Source: Membranipora membranacea
Lineage: Eukaryota; Bryozoa; Gymnolaemata; Cheilostomatida; Membraniporidae
Assembly: GCA_914767715.1 (NCBI GenBank)
Contig: OU612067.1
Location: forward strand, 26,696,162 to 26,760,161
DNA length: 64,000 bases
Direction of reading: 5' to 3'
A program made the translations under genes and the position numbers. Of the stretch, positions 1-12,300 are shown one piece after another. Each line of letters begins with the position of its first letter. Within the stretch, counting starts at the first letter, position 1. The notes beneath the pieces are model-generated. The model was not told the origin of the DNA and did no database searches. It saw only the letters and a program-made list of their open reading frames with translations.

Positions 1-1087
1 TCAGGCTAATTCTTGATGTGGGTTATGCAGCCAAGAGTGTTTTGCAATTCAGTTGAAAAGCAAATGTAAACAATAATTACCGCCCCATCTCTTATCATGA
101 GCATGTTTTCATATAAAAGGCTTAGAGTGGAATTTCTTTTTTGTACTACAATCGTAGACAAACATTCTATCATTGTGATGTGTTATTTCTGTGAAAAAGT
201 ACCTTGACTTTCTCACAAAAAGAATGAATAACCACAACATATATATTGACGCTGAGAGCTGTGGACATACCTGTAGCTAAGCCTAGTAAGTAGCCAGGCT
301 GTCTGGGTATGTTTGTTACACTTGACAATCTACCCCCCTGATAATCCGTCTCTAGATCACCTCCTCCGTCTGTAGCTGATCCATCCAATACTGGTAGTGA
401 TTCCGATTCTAAGAAAAGAACAACAATAAAAACAATCATTGTACTAAAAATAGATGGGGAAACTTTTGGTGTCATGACATTGCGTAAAAATTTCATCATA
501 GAGATTGCCAAAGATGGGGGAGGGGGGATCAGCTGTTTTCACAGAGAATCAGGAGTTTGGCGCTGCATATTGCTTTCCTGGACTTTAAAGCAACCAAATT
601 CCCTAAAATGCAATATAGAAGATTCAAAGTTTTGGGCATAATGTTGCTTCAAAAAAAGAAACTGGATTTGCGCAACATTTTCGATAACCTGTAGCAAGGC
701 ATTTTTCCAACGATGCACGGAAAGTCAATATTTGTTGACCGTTGTGTCACTACCTTAAGCGTTCTCCGAGACGAAAATATCCAATGTAAGATTGTAAGCC
801 ATGCACCTGGTTTGGAACAAAGCCAAGTAACTTCAATCATGTTATCTTAATTCAATGAACTTTTTGTTATCACCCTGAGTATAGGCTAACCCCCCTGTCC
901 AAAATTCCCAAGCAGGAATAACTTCATAAATTTTTCACCCAATGTTAGAGCTATTGTTGTTTCCTGTTTTTTTGTCAAGCCGTTGCCAAGTTTTAGTTCA
1001 AACAATAACAAAAGATATAGGTATTCTTTACACATAGAGGTGGCTGGTACTTTACAACTATTCAGAATGACTAACGGAGCAATCAGA

Positions 1088-1490
1088 CAGTGGCGTATAT
1101 TACCACTCACGGCCCATCGATTTCCGTGAGTGGCTGAATAGCTCAGTGTGTAGAGCGTCCGCTTTACAATCACTGTTTATCAGATTGTTGTGGGTTCGAA
1201 TCCCGTCACGGTCAGTATTTTTTCAAATGGGTGTTTTATAACTGGAGCATTTTTACCGTAATCTTCTACTGCTATTGAGTTGTTTTCTGAAAGTACCCAA
1301 CAGCTCAGTGAGCTTTTGAAATACCTCTCTGCTTGCACTATTTTGCTACCGATATGCAAAAATTTCCGTGGTGGGAGGGCGCTTAAGCGCCCCTCCCACA
1401 CCCTCCCCGCCACGCCTACAGCCTGCGCCCGATCATTATGCTCATCTCTAAAAAGTCAGTGAGTGAAATTTTTTAGAATATACGCCCCTG
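1088..1490 (+). mobile_element. hAT-like 403-bp MITE carrying a tRNA-like segment, copy 1
   Basis: Begins CAGTGGCGTATATT and ends AATATACGCCCCTG (14-bp terminal inverted repeats, one mismatch). It is flanked by the 8-bp duplication CAATCAGA at 1080-1087 and 1491-1498. The paralogous position near 10653 in copy B holds a single uninterrupted CAATCAGA, an exact empty site. Each end has a subterminal hairpin (CCACTCACGG/CCGTGAGTGG, and GGTGGGAGG...CCTCCCACACC around GCGCTTAAGCGC). Length equals copy 2 at 49006-49408. The CAG start and 8-bp duplication are hAT-superfamily traits; there is no transposase. Confidence 0.93.
1132..1214 (+). other. tRNA-like segment inside the MITE
   Basis: Contains an A-box-like TAGCTCAGTGTGTAGAGC and a perfect B-box GGTTCGAATCC at the right spacing for a tRNA with an enlarged anticodon arm. 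A 5-bp CAATC/GATTG stem replaces the usual anticodon stem and the acceptor stem pairs poorly, so it is not a working tRNA. Copy 2 of the MITE carries the same segment. Confidence 0.6.
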
Positions 1491-2517
1491 CAATCAGACA
1501 TAATAAAAGCACAATGTGGGTCAAAGCTACATTATTTTAGATGTTGTAGGAAAGGAACCTTTATAATCCTTATAGCACTCAAGAATACAGTACTTTTGTT
1601 GAGAGACATGATGTTGTTATGTTTATAAGAATGCTGAGTGCCTTTCACTCTCTTAAAAATATAATACCATAGACCATAGTAAACTACGTCAGTCGGTAAA
1701 TTTATACATCTGTCCCGAGAGAATAGCTTTTTTACACTTGGGAATTAGACCTATATGGTGCTTATGAATGAAGAGCCTGGGCACTTTTCTGTGTAGACAC
1801 GTGTACTATTAAACTGTGAACTGGACAAGCACTACACTTATGTCAAGTTCCATTTTTAGCTTTAGCTGGAGAGGTGCCAGATTAGATGATAACAAGTAAC
1901 ACTCCCTGCACATGGTCAAGACACTGTCTGTGCAAGCGTACGCAGACATCAGCACTGACATTGTGAACTAACAGATGGAAAACTGGACAATATTTCCGGA
2001 ACAGCCAGGGGAGACCCTCAGTTACATCGCAGTTCAAAAAGTCAAAGTTTTCTAACCACCATTAGTGTGCAACGGGAATTCGCCTCTTATTGAAAAGCAT
2101 AGATGCTCAATCTATCTACTGCATTCAGCTAACTTACCGTCATCCCTGCGACCTCCTTGACAAGCCTGTAGAAAGAATATCTTTGGTTTGTCTTTGAGAG
2201 AGGGACATTTATTCGGTGTGAACCTCATGAGTGCTTTGTGTATGGGTACGGGAAGGCAATCTGTACCAAATACTTTCATAGCCTCTCCATGCCTACAACG
2301 TTATACAGATATGATATACTGCAGTTCTTTCCCATTCATTTCTATGTTCTCCAAACAATAAGGAAAATTTTCTCAATCACGCTCGCTGTAATGAAATTTT
2401 GTGTGTATTGTCTCTGTCCTCAGTGAATATGAGATCTATTTTTTTCTTACATGTTGAATTCAACAGCATATGATACGGATACGGCTGTGAAATTCAACGA
2501 TGTAGACTTAGATGGAG

Positions 2518-2548
2518 CAAGGAGTTAAAGACAGTCTCTAACTCCTTG
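2518..2548. mobile_element. 31-bp palindromic mini-element (CAAGGAG family) in a caspase A intron
   Basis: Starts CAAGGAGTTA and ends TAACTCCTTG, flanked on both sides by GATGGAG (2511-2517 and 2549-2555). It lies 27 nt past the splice donor of exon 2576-2720. The same insertion is at 11682-11712 in copy B, so it predates the duplication. Confidence 0.75.
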
Positions 2549-4112
2549 GATGGAGGTAGAAGATTGAAATCTTACGATAATATGCAGCAGACAAAGGCAT
2601 CATACACGCTGTGGTCCAGAGCAGCAAAGTCTTTCATCGTCTGTAGCATCGCAGCAGATGTGAGGTTAGGCCGAAGCTCTACCTCAAAGTTCAACTTGGA
2701 AAATACCTGCCTAAGCCTATCTGTAATAAGAAGAATGATTATATTATAGCAGATTGACTATATAGGAGGGGCAGCCCACTATACCACGACAGTTTTCTGA
2801 ATGTCTGGACAGTAAATGTTGAGCCACACAAACAAAGAATTCATACTGACGCCAGATAGGCTTTCATTACTTAGTCATACCACATGGTGTGAGTTCATAG
2901 AGACAGTTTTGCTCCGGTTTAGAATATATCTGGCAGGTCGAGTAACCGATGAAAAGTACAAAGGTGGAACGAAAGCAGAGAAGAATGATCAGTATTTCAA
3001 TCATGGTACATCCGTAAACTTTTGCCAAATTTTTGTTGTAAACAAATTTTTCCCATAAGTATCTGGCCCACATTCAGTGATAACATATTTTGGAGTTGTG
3101 TACAATTCCTGGTATCTATTGTGTCAAAATATTATAAAAAACTTTAAAAACATAGGAAAATTCCACAATATATTTCGAGAAACTTTCTGTAAGTCAACCA
3201 CAGGAATCAGAAATTTTAAACCGATGAACAGGGACTTTCAATTTGTTTGCTAAAAAGTTGAGAATGAACACTTTAAGTGCAGCATGCCACCACCTTTACT
3301 TAAAAAGCCAGAAAGGCGTAACAAATAAAGTTTTAATCCTGAATAGACCAATTACTACAAAATAACATCATCATGATTTGAATAATAGCTTCTGGCTGTA
3401 CCATATTCTTAGCCTGTTTGGTAGCTTCTATTGTATAGGGTTTGGTGGACTTTAAATATTACAAGGTTTTCTTGTTTTATGATAACCACAAGTATGGTAC
3501 TCTCAAGTCTGTAATCAGTAGATGGTCTGTAAAAGTCAACAGCATATGCTCAACTGTGATCACCTGTCCGTGCTCTAACATAAAGACTGCAGACAAGATG
3601 CAAGTTAAAGTTAAATTGGTTTGTGATGATAGGAAAAAAGTACTTACTTGCGTCGACACTGGAGCCTCCTCTAGGACTGATTAGCTCTTTTTTACTGCGT
3701 GGATCAGGTACAGGGCCGAATTGGTCATTGTTAATTATGAGGCATATCCCCTTCCTTTGCGACCCGATGGAACACTCGCTGATTCCAGCTTCAAGGCCTG
3801 TAACAATACGCAAAACGAATAATATTTTATTTATAATTAATCTTATAACCTAGTTCTGGTGATATTAAAACACAGAATAAAGAAGAATAACAGTAACTAA
3901 ATCACATTGTTTCAGTATACATGCTTCCATGGGAAGAAAACTAAAGCCAAATTAAAAGGAGCTACTAAACCTAGTACAACAAAAACAGTGTAACTATTTG
4001 CTAGCTGATTTTCCTGTGTATGGGGTAGGCCAGTGGAGTTAACAACTTAACGTATATCTTATGCTTGAAAATTCCCAAGGCTATTTATAAAACATATATA
4101 AGACTCGCTAAA

Positions 4113-4517
4113 TAGGTAACTTCGCGCCCTTGGTATCTATATTAAATAATCATTAATTATAATCATTTTCATGGGGAAATCCAACTGAATCCAACTTGAA
4201 TTCAAGTTGTCTCCCTATTACCAATGAGGAGATAATTCTAAGTTTCATGTCAATATCATTGAAAAACCGTATACCTAATCATAAAATCTATTCAGTTGGA
4301 TTTCCCCATGAAAATGATTATAATTAATGATTATTTAATATAGATACTAAGGTCGCGAAGATACCTATTACCAATGAGGAGATAATTCTAAGTTTCATGT
4401 CAATATCATTGAAAAACCATATACCTAATCATAAAATCTATTCAGTTGGATTTCCCCATGAAAATGATTATAATTAATGATTATTTAATATAGATACCAA
4501 GGTCGCGAAGTTACCTA
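4113..4517. mobile_element. ~405-bp element with ~75-bp terminal inverted repeats, present only in copy A
   Basis: The left end (from TAGGTAACTTCGCG) and right end (to CGCGAAGTTACCTA) are inverted repeats running about 75 bp, through GGGGAAATCCAACTGAAT. Inside, a ~150-bp segment is directly repeated (4211-4360 and 4361-4510), so the right terminal repeat is doubled. Copy B at ~13269 has no insertion (GACTCGCTATATGCTATG). The duplication is probably TA, but an A/T difference next to the right end prevents an exact call. Confidence 0.85.
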
Positions 4518-6147
4518 ATGCTATGTACTGTACACCATATCAATGTTGTAATATTCAGTTTAGTTTACGAAATGGCAAATGCCAATGGTTGCAATGGACA
4601 CAGATTCCCAGCAATCGAATTAGGCTCTGACGTCAAATATCTGTGAGTTTGATTCATAAGTTGCAGCATTAAAATTGTAAATGTATACGACAATGAAACG
4701 GTAAGGCAATTTTTGAAGGAATTCAACAAAAAATGGGTTATATCAGCTGCAGTTTCCCTTTCTTTTCCATGTGGGATTCACCGAAGTTGAATTCTTGTGA
4801 TAGGGTAATTTCTGCTGTTTGACCAAACTATGCACCACAATGAATCAGTCATGAGAAAACATACTATGAGTAAGACAGATTAGGATTGGCATTTGTGCAA
4901 TGCAAATACACAGCCGATGCCAGAAGCGCAGCGCAAGTCATAAATGTCATAAATCCGGGACTTTTTGGCAAATGCTGCAATTAACTACATTGCAAGGTGT
5001 TCCCAGGTGCAGCGGTCAGGTTTTTTGTATACTGTGGTATTTTGCAAGGTTTGCTAAACAAATCTGAAATTTTTTGAAATAGAACGGGGAATGTCATATC
5101 AGCCAGCTTAGAAAACTTCAAAGTATAACGTGTAAATCTAGACCAGTTTTTGTTGAGCTGGGATGGTAAGAAAGTCACAAGATTGTATGAATGTCACAAG
5201 ATTATTTATCATGTGCCAAATATTTATAGTAATCATGAGTTATTGGAGATAGTAGGCCTAAGTTGACGATGAGTAGCAAGCAGGAATGTTGCAAGAAGTG
5301 GCCAAATGGACCTTATAGCTTATTCCATTTGGTTCAAAATGTGGGACAAATAAGCAGGGACTATCCCGTAATCATGTGGGACCTTCCTGGTCCCTGGTTT
5401 TTCCTTATCTTATAAGAGTAATATTTAGAGTATGGGTAAAAAGAAACTTATTTTAGTTCAGAGGGTATTGCACATGTTGCCTGAATTTCGGGTTATTCCA
5501 CTCCTACTGGTCACTAAACCAGCTAATGTTGACTCTACAGTAGAAGCGCTAATTGCAGTCAAATTGGCTTTAAGTTGATTTAGAATCATCTAGTCCAGTT
5601 CAGTTTGTTACTTATGAATGACATTTTGCCCATTAATTAATCATATTGGTTTGGGAGAACCCCAAATATGTTGATGATAACAAAAAAAGATATGATAATA
5701 ATTCAGGGTTGAATACTCAGTAATAATCATATTACAGAGTGTAGGGACTGTAAGTGGGAGTTGTAGTAAGCTTACTTGGTGTGTCAGCTGGACTAAGGCT
5801 ACACTGTAAACTCATATCACGTTTCGGCTCTTCTTTCTCGCAATGTTCATCTATAAGAGAGAGATGATAGCGTATAAGCCTGCCTGTACACAAAGAACTA
5901 AGCTTTCCCCAATTGGTTAGCTTTTTCTATTTCAGCTAGTATTTTAGCGACAATATGTAGCCTACATGAGACAAGTTTTTACCAATGAACAACGCATGGG
6001 CTTAAAATATTGCATGTAGCCTTTGGGAATAGCCAATTTACAAATAAGATAGCTATCTCACGTGGGTGCCCACCTACATACATGCTGATTCGTTGCACAG
6101 TAGGGATGATATGAGAATCATCAAAATCATTAGTGACTTGTCTACAG

Positions 6148-7877
6148 CAATGACTATGACATGACACTCCCGCTGTTCCCTGTCCACAGCAATTCAAGCG
6201 TGAAAACGAGTGTTTGTCATTTTAGGATGCTGTGCTCGCTTGCTCTGTTTATATAAGATTACAATGTAGAAATGATTTCTTTCTGCAGACATAGCCTTAC
6301 TTATTTCAGATTTGCCTGAGAATGGTTCATGCAATTCTCTTGATTTTTTTACATGTGTTACCAGAACATATGGGCCACAGTCTAGGCATTTATTCATGTA
6401 GTCAGTCAATGGATTTTGCAGATATATTTGATTTAGTGGCTAACATTCCTTTGTGAGATGAGTCAGACAAGGTACACACAATACTAGATAGCCCTTACCT
6501 ATGACAAACAGTCATTTTAAGCTGACCAAAGGAAGGCGTCAGATTTATGAAATTTGTCATTCACAAGCTGAAAACTAGATATAAACAGCCCAAAAACAGC
6601 CTTCTTTTCTCCCTCCCCCTCCCCCTCCAACATAATCTTTTTGTGAACCATGAAAATAATCATTATTACCAATCACCTCAATCAAGATATTTACTTGAGA
6701 ACATTGCTCCAATTTAAGAGGTAAATGTGGCTATAGAGACGGCCCAAAAAGTGTCCAGTTCATAGCGCCATATGGACATGTCTCTTCTATACATATGCTA
6801 AGCAAAAATTACCCAACCAACTGCATGAATGATGGGGCTTTTATTTTAGATTGAGCTCAGCGTTATAACATGAAAACTCAGGTCCATACTCTAGTACTCA
6901 ACTACATCAGTGAAACTTCACCCATAATCTCAGCTATCATATAGTTAACCTACCAGGCGTTTAGTCGCAGGCAAAATAGTAAGTGGTAAGATCACCACAG
7001 TTGTATTTATATCACCTTCCCTTGGTAGTCAAACTATCGTTAGTCATGTTTCCCCTCAAACGCTATGATAAGGCCAATGTCACTTAGTTGATCCTACAGT
7101 GTACTTTATAGTTTTTTACCAAATCTTGCAATAAGATCCTACGATATCCTCTAGAGTAAGATCCATACTAACTCGATACTCAAAAATTTGACTTCATTTT
7201 CAAAGAAACTGATCTGTGCATTGACATAGACTGCACTTATTCAGTAATATTGATAGTCCATGTTTAGATGTGCTGAGTAACTGTGGTGCACAAATGGACA
7301 AGATCTGATGCCACAAAACAGAAAGCTTCTCCAAGTCACCCACTGCTAACACATTTCAATACTAGTCTCTAGGAGGCCGTCAAATTCATTTTGATTTTTT
7401 ATCACCCTGAAGACTGAAATAACTAGATAACACATTAATTTACATGGATCTACTTTAAGAAATGCAAATACTAGTTTTTGATGTAAAGAGAACTGTTTAT
7501 CTGAGTAAGTCTTGTGTGTCAAAACATCTTAAAGTTTGTAAAGATTGCTAAAAAAAATCCTCAAAACTCAAAATCACTTGTTAGTAATCATCACATGTTT
7601 TTTATTTTTACATCATTGAGATGCCTGAAATGTCTAGATCTAAAATATTTTTATTTGAAGTTTCAGTGAAATTTGGAAATACATAATTTTCATGAAAAAC
7701 AAACAGGCTACCTGTGTAAATTTTGAATTTCCTATTGAAATTCTATTGAAAGCCACTAATCATCAAGCTCATAATTGAAGCGCAACACTCGTTTTCATGC
7801 GGGCGCTTGCCTATTCAACTGAAGACCGCAGTTTGATAGGAGTGTCATATCTTAGTATTTATAATCTTTGTCTACAG
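6148..7877. repeat. 1.73-kb segment present in copy A and absent from copy B
   Basis: The 10-mer TTGTCTACAG occurs at 6138-6147 and again at 7868-7877; copy B has it once at 14915-14924 with the flanks joined directly. This is either an insertion in A or a microhomology deletion in B. No terminal inverted repeat and no convincing coding sequence were seen inside; a C-rich run lies near 6605. Confidence 0.75.
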
Positions 7878-8364
7878 TGATTCACATTAAAGGATAGGGC
7901 AGGTGGGACAGGAAGCTTTAAAGATTAAAACCAGAAAATAATGACCTCAACACAATTTTATAGCCCATATACAAACATGAATCACATTCTTGTTTTCAGG
8001 AAATTACCCACATACAATTTTCCCCTAAATGCTGTTTATCCAATCAAAGTACTTCTTGAAGTACAATTTCCTTGTTAGCAGTTTTCATCATATTTGATGA
8101 AGATACACTGTCAAATAAATGGAATAACTTTCCCCTCATGCGTAACCAAGATAATACATTGCAAACAAAATGTATGTAATTTTCATGTTTACGTCACTGT
8201 GCCAAGGGTCCTGTTAATTTTCGTTATAGGAGTTTTGCTATCACTTATCAGCAAGTTAACTATTACCAATGACCTTCAACGTTCAGTGTTATCATTTAGT
8301 GCCAATGGTTGGTAGCAAGCTCCATGACGTGTAAAAATAAACCTGCTTAATTCCATCTTATAAG

Positions 8365-8500
8365 TTAGATGATTTATAGATACTTTTTATATTTTTTATT
8401 TATAATTTATTTTATACTTTTTTGGCATCACAGAGCAAAACAACAATGAATTTTATCAAGTATTGATAACAATACAATATACATACATACATACATACAT
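8365..8500. repeat. AT-rich insertion with (ACAT)n microsatellite in copy A
   Basis: Copy B goes directly from AATAAACC to TTAAAAACC at ~15380, whereas copy A carries about 135 extra AT-rich bases ending in ACAT repeated five times at 8481-8500. It may be the tail of a retroposed sequence. Confidence 0.5.
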
Positions 8501-8732
8501 AAAAACCTTTAGTGACTTGACACTCGTTATCTAACATACTGATAAAGCTATAAGCCTGCTGCACTAACTTCTCCAGCAATTACCGATAAGCAGGTCTGCA
8601 CAAAGTCCTCCTCATCAACAAACTCACCAATATATTTCTGTACAATTTGAGTTAGCTCCTTTTCATCCATTTGGATGAAAAGCTCGAGTAATTTGCTGAC
8701 GTCTTTTTCATCAATAATATCCTTTTGCTCGA

Positions 8733-9128
8733 CAATACATAGGTACTATATTTGTTGCAAAAAAAAGAATGCTTTACCACCTATTGAGATAAATGCATAA
8801 GGTTAGAGGGAACAAACAAGAAGGTTGCAAAACAGCGAAAACACATTAAGTTACACTCCAGGCAAGCTTACTCAATATGATATTACACAGTAGTGTGGTA
8901 GACAACAGCCATTTATCAGAATGGCCACACAATTTTAGTTCATCATCACTGATATGTATGTCAGTCTACGATCTGAGTTCATTGTTGGCGACCAGTTCTA
9001 TCAAGTCAAGTGACAGTTCCGGCTTCACTGCTGTGTAAAACAGGCTTTAGTCTTGAGTATGGCATAACCCATCAGGAATGTTTAACTTCAAACCTCGCAT
9101 CTCAACATCTCAACATCTCAACTTCTCA
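8733..9128. other. Spacer between truncated caspase A and the 3' end of caspase B
   Basis: No homology to the duplicated block and no exon recognised. It includes a short CATCTCAA tandem run at 9099-9130. It marks the junction of the tandem duplication and is where any new promoter for copy A would have to lie. Confidence 0.5.
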
Positions 9129-9370
9129 TCATCTCACAGGATGATTATCAGTTCGAAAATACACTCTCCTCCTGAGTGTATGCTGAGGAAGAGGCATCTG
9201 CTGTGCCATAGTGTCTTTGAATTTCTGCTCCTTCTGCATCACTTGATTATTGACCTCAGTGAGCATTGACAGCAGGTCCACTGAGTTATGGAACTTTTCT
9301 AGGATATCACATAGCGCTTGTATGTACCATGAGCCTTTGCTTTTACTCCGGTAGCTTACAAATCCTGGCA
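9129..9370 (-). CDS. p10 terminal exon of caspase B
   Basis: The phase-1 junction completes ATVPGFVSYRS, the beta-strand and S1-pocket Arg region of caspase p10. It continues KGSWYIQALCDILEKF and DLLSMLTEVNNQVM, both typical of the family. The remaining ~35 residues are basic and polar. Because copy A ends 400 nt away, this exon is the 3' end of copy B and not the start of copy A. Confidence 0.88.
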
Positions 9371-12300
9371 CTGCAATGGAAAATGAAATTTATATTTGCT
9401 TCACGCACCTTTAATCAAATTTCTATTCCATGACTCACCACGGATTAGGGCTTGTACTTGATGTGAGTTAAGCAGCCAAGAGTGTTTTGCAATTCAATTG
9501 AGGAGAAAAATGTAAACAATAATTACCGCCCCATCTCTTATCATGAGGATGTTTGATTCATTAATGAGATCATTCTGTTTGCAGATACAAGATAACAAAC
9601 AAATCTATAAGAAGTGGGAGTTATGTCCTGCTTAAAAAGGTGCAGACAACACCCAACAGGTTGATCAGAGTCAAGAGTAAAAGATGGAGTCGATCATATA
9701 AAAGGCTTAGAGAGGAATTTTTTTTTCGTATTACAATCATAAACAAACATTCTATCACCATGATGTGTCATTTCTGGGAAAAAGTACCTTGCCTTTCTCA
9801 CAACCAGAATAAATAACCAATATATATATATTGACAGTGACAGCTGTAGGCATACCTGTAGCTAAGCCTAGTAAGTAGTCAGGCTGTCTGGGTATGTTTG
9901 TTACACTTGACAATCTACCCTGATAATCTGTCTCAAGATCGCCTCCTCCGTCTATAGCTAATCCATCCAATACTGGTAGTGATTCCATATCTAAGAAAAG
10001 AACAACAGTAAAAACAATCAATGTACTAAAAATAGATAGATAGGGGTAACTTTTGGTGCCATAATAATGCGAAAAATTTCATCGAGGAGATCGTCAAAGC
10101 TGAGGGAAGGGGGTCAGCTGTATCACAGAAAATATCAGACTTTGGCCCTGCATATTTGCTTTCCTGGACCAAATGCCCCAAAATGCAATATAGAAGAGTA
10201 GAAGTTTTGGGCATAATGTTGCTTCAAGAAAAGAAACTGGATATGCCCAACATCTTCGATAACCTGTAGCTTGACATTTTTCCGACAATGCACAGAAAGT
10301 CAATATTTTTGACCCTTGTGTTGCTACCCTAAGTATTCCCCGGAACGATAATTTCCAATTTTCGATTATAAGCCAGGCACCTTGTTTGGAACAAAGCCAA
10401 GTTATTTCAATCATGTTATCTTAATTCAATGAACTTTTTGTTATCACCCTGAGTAAACCCCCCTGTCCAAAATTCCCAAGCAGCAATAACTTCATAAATT
10501 TTTCACCCAATGTTAGAGCTATTGTTGTTTCCTGTTTTTTTGTCAAGCCGTTGCCAAGTTTTAGTTCAAACAATAACAAAAGATATAGGTATTCTTTACA
10601 CATAGAGGTGGCTGGTACTTTACGACTATTCAGAATGACTAACGGAGCAATCAGACATAATAAAAGCACAATGTGGGTCAAAGCTACACTATTTTAGATG
10701 TTGTAGGAAAGAAACTTTTATAATCCTTATAGCACTCAAGAATACAGTACTTTTGTTGAGAGACATGATGTTGTTATGTTTATAAGAATGCTGAGTGCCT
10801 TTCACTCTCTTAAAAATATAATACCATAGAACATAGCAAACTACGTCAGTCGGTAAATTTATACATCTGTCCCGAGAGAATAAGCTTTTTTACACTCGGG
10901 AATTAGACCTATATGGTGCTTATGAATGAAGAGCCTGGGCACTTTTCTGTGTAGACACGTGTACTATTAAACTGTGAACTGGACAAGCACTACACTTATG
11001 TCAAGTTCCATTTTTAGCTTTAGCTGGCGAGGTGCCAGATTAGATGATAACAAGTAACACTCCCTGCACATGGTCAGGACACTGTCTGTGCAAGCGTACG
11101 CAGACATCACTCACAGCACTGACATTATGAACTAACAGATGGAAAACTGGACAATATTTCCGGAACAGCCAGGGGAGACCCTCAGTTACATCGCAGTTCA
11201 AAAAGTTAAAGTTTTCTAACCACCATTAGTGTGCAACAGGAATTCGCCTCTTATTGAAAAGCATCGATGCTCAATATATCTACTGCATTCAGCTAACTTA
11301 CCGTCATCCCTGCGACCTCCTTGACAAGCCTGTACAAAGAATATCTTTGGTTTGTCTTTGAGAGAGGGACATTTATTCGGTGTGAACCTCATGAGTGCTT
11401 TGTGTATGGGTACGGGAAGGCAATCTGTACCAAATACTTTCATAGCCTCTCCATGCCTACAACGTTATACAGATATGATATACTGCAGTTCTTTCCCATT
11501 CATTTCTATGTTCTCCAAATAATAAGGAAAATTTTCTCAATCACGCTCGCTGTAATGAAATTTTGTGTGTATTGTCTCTGTCCTCAGTGAATATGAGATC
11601 TATTTTTTTCTTACATGTTGAATTCAACAGCATATGCTACGGATACGGCTGTGAAATTCAACGATGTAGACTTAGATGGAGCAAGGAGTTAAAGACAGTC
11701 TCTAACTCCTTGGATGGAGGTAGAAGATTGAAATCTTACGATAATATGCAGCAGACGAAGGCATCATACGCGCTGTGGTCCAGAGCAGCAAAGTCTTTCA
11801 TCGTCTGTAGCATTGCAGCAGATGTGAGGTTAGTCCGAAGCTCTACCTCAAAGTTCAACTTGGAAAATACCTGCCTAAGCCTATCTGTAATAAGAAGAAT
11901 GATTATATTATTGCAGATTGACTATATAGGAGGGGCAGCCCACTATCCCACGACAGTTTTCTGAATGTCTAGACAGTAAATGTTGAGCCACACAAACAAA
12001 GAACTCATACTGACGCCAGATAGGCTTTCATTACTTAGTCATACCACATGGTGTGAGTTCATAGAGACAGTTTTGCTCCGGTTTAGAATATATCTGGCAG
12101 GTCGAGTAACCGATGAAAAGTTCAAAGGCGGAACGAAAGCAGAGAAGAATGATCAGTATTTCAATCATGTTACATCCGTAAACTTTTGCCAAATTTTTGT
12201 TGTAAACAAATTTTTAACATAAGTATCTGGCCCACATTCAGTGATAACACATTTTTGAGGGGTGTACAATTCCTGGTATCTATTATGTCAAAATATTATA

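Larger units (their letters stand above)
1..8732 (-). pseudogene. Caspase gene copy A: 5'-truncated tandem duplicate of the DED-caspase, 3' end off the window
   Basis: Exons recognisable by homology to copy B: partial DED2 exon 8628-8732, linker exon 5776-5850, p20 exons 3648-3797, 2576-2720 and 2138-2292, and linker/p10-start exon 271-408, which ends in GLATG at a GT donor. The p10 exon must lie to the left of base 1. Exon lengths (75, 150, 145, 155 nt) equal those of copy B and the splice sites and frames are intact. The p20 exons read GSQRKGICLIINN, then CCILS joined to HGEAMKVFG (catalytic His), then IFFLQACQGG (catalytic Cys). Homology to copy B stops abruptly at about 8732, in the middle of the DED2 exon, so DED1 and the first half of DED2 have no counterpart here and no replacement start exon was recognised. 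I infer a recent partial duplication: a pseudogene, or a gene that acquired an unseen promoter and exon. The catalytic part shows no disabling change inside the window. Confidence 0.8.

Noticed and set aside
649-1173. Minus-strand ORFs between caspase A exons
   Set aside because: They lie in introns, change frame between copies A and B, and the neighbouring exons splice in phase without them.
1132-1214. A functional tRNA gene
   Set aside because: A- and B-boxes are present, but the acceptor and anticodon stems do not pair properly, and the sequence is an internal part of a transposed 403-bp element.
3442-3853. Plus-strand ORFs overlapping caspase exons
   Set aside because: Shadows of the conserved minus-strand p20 exon.
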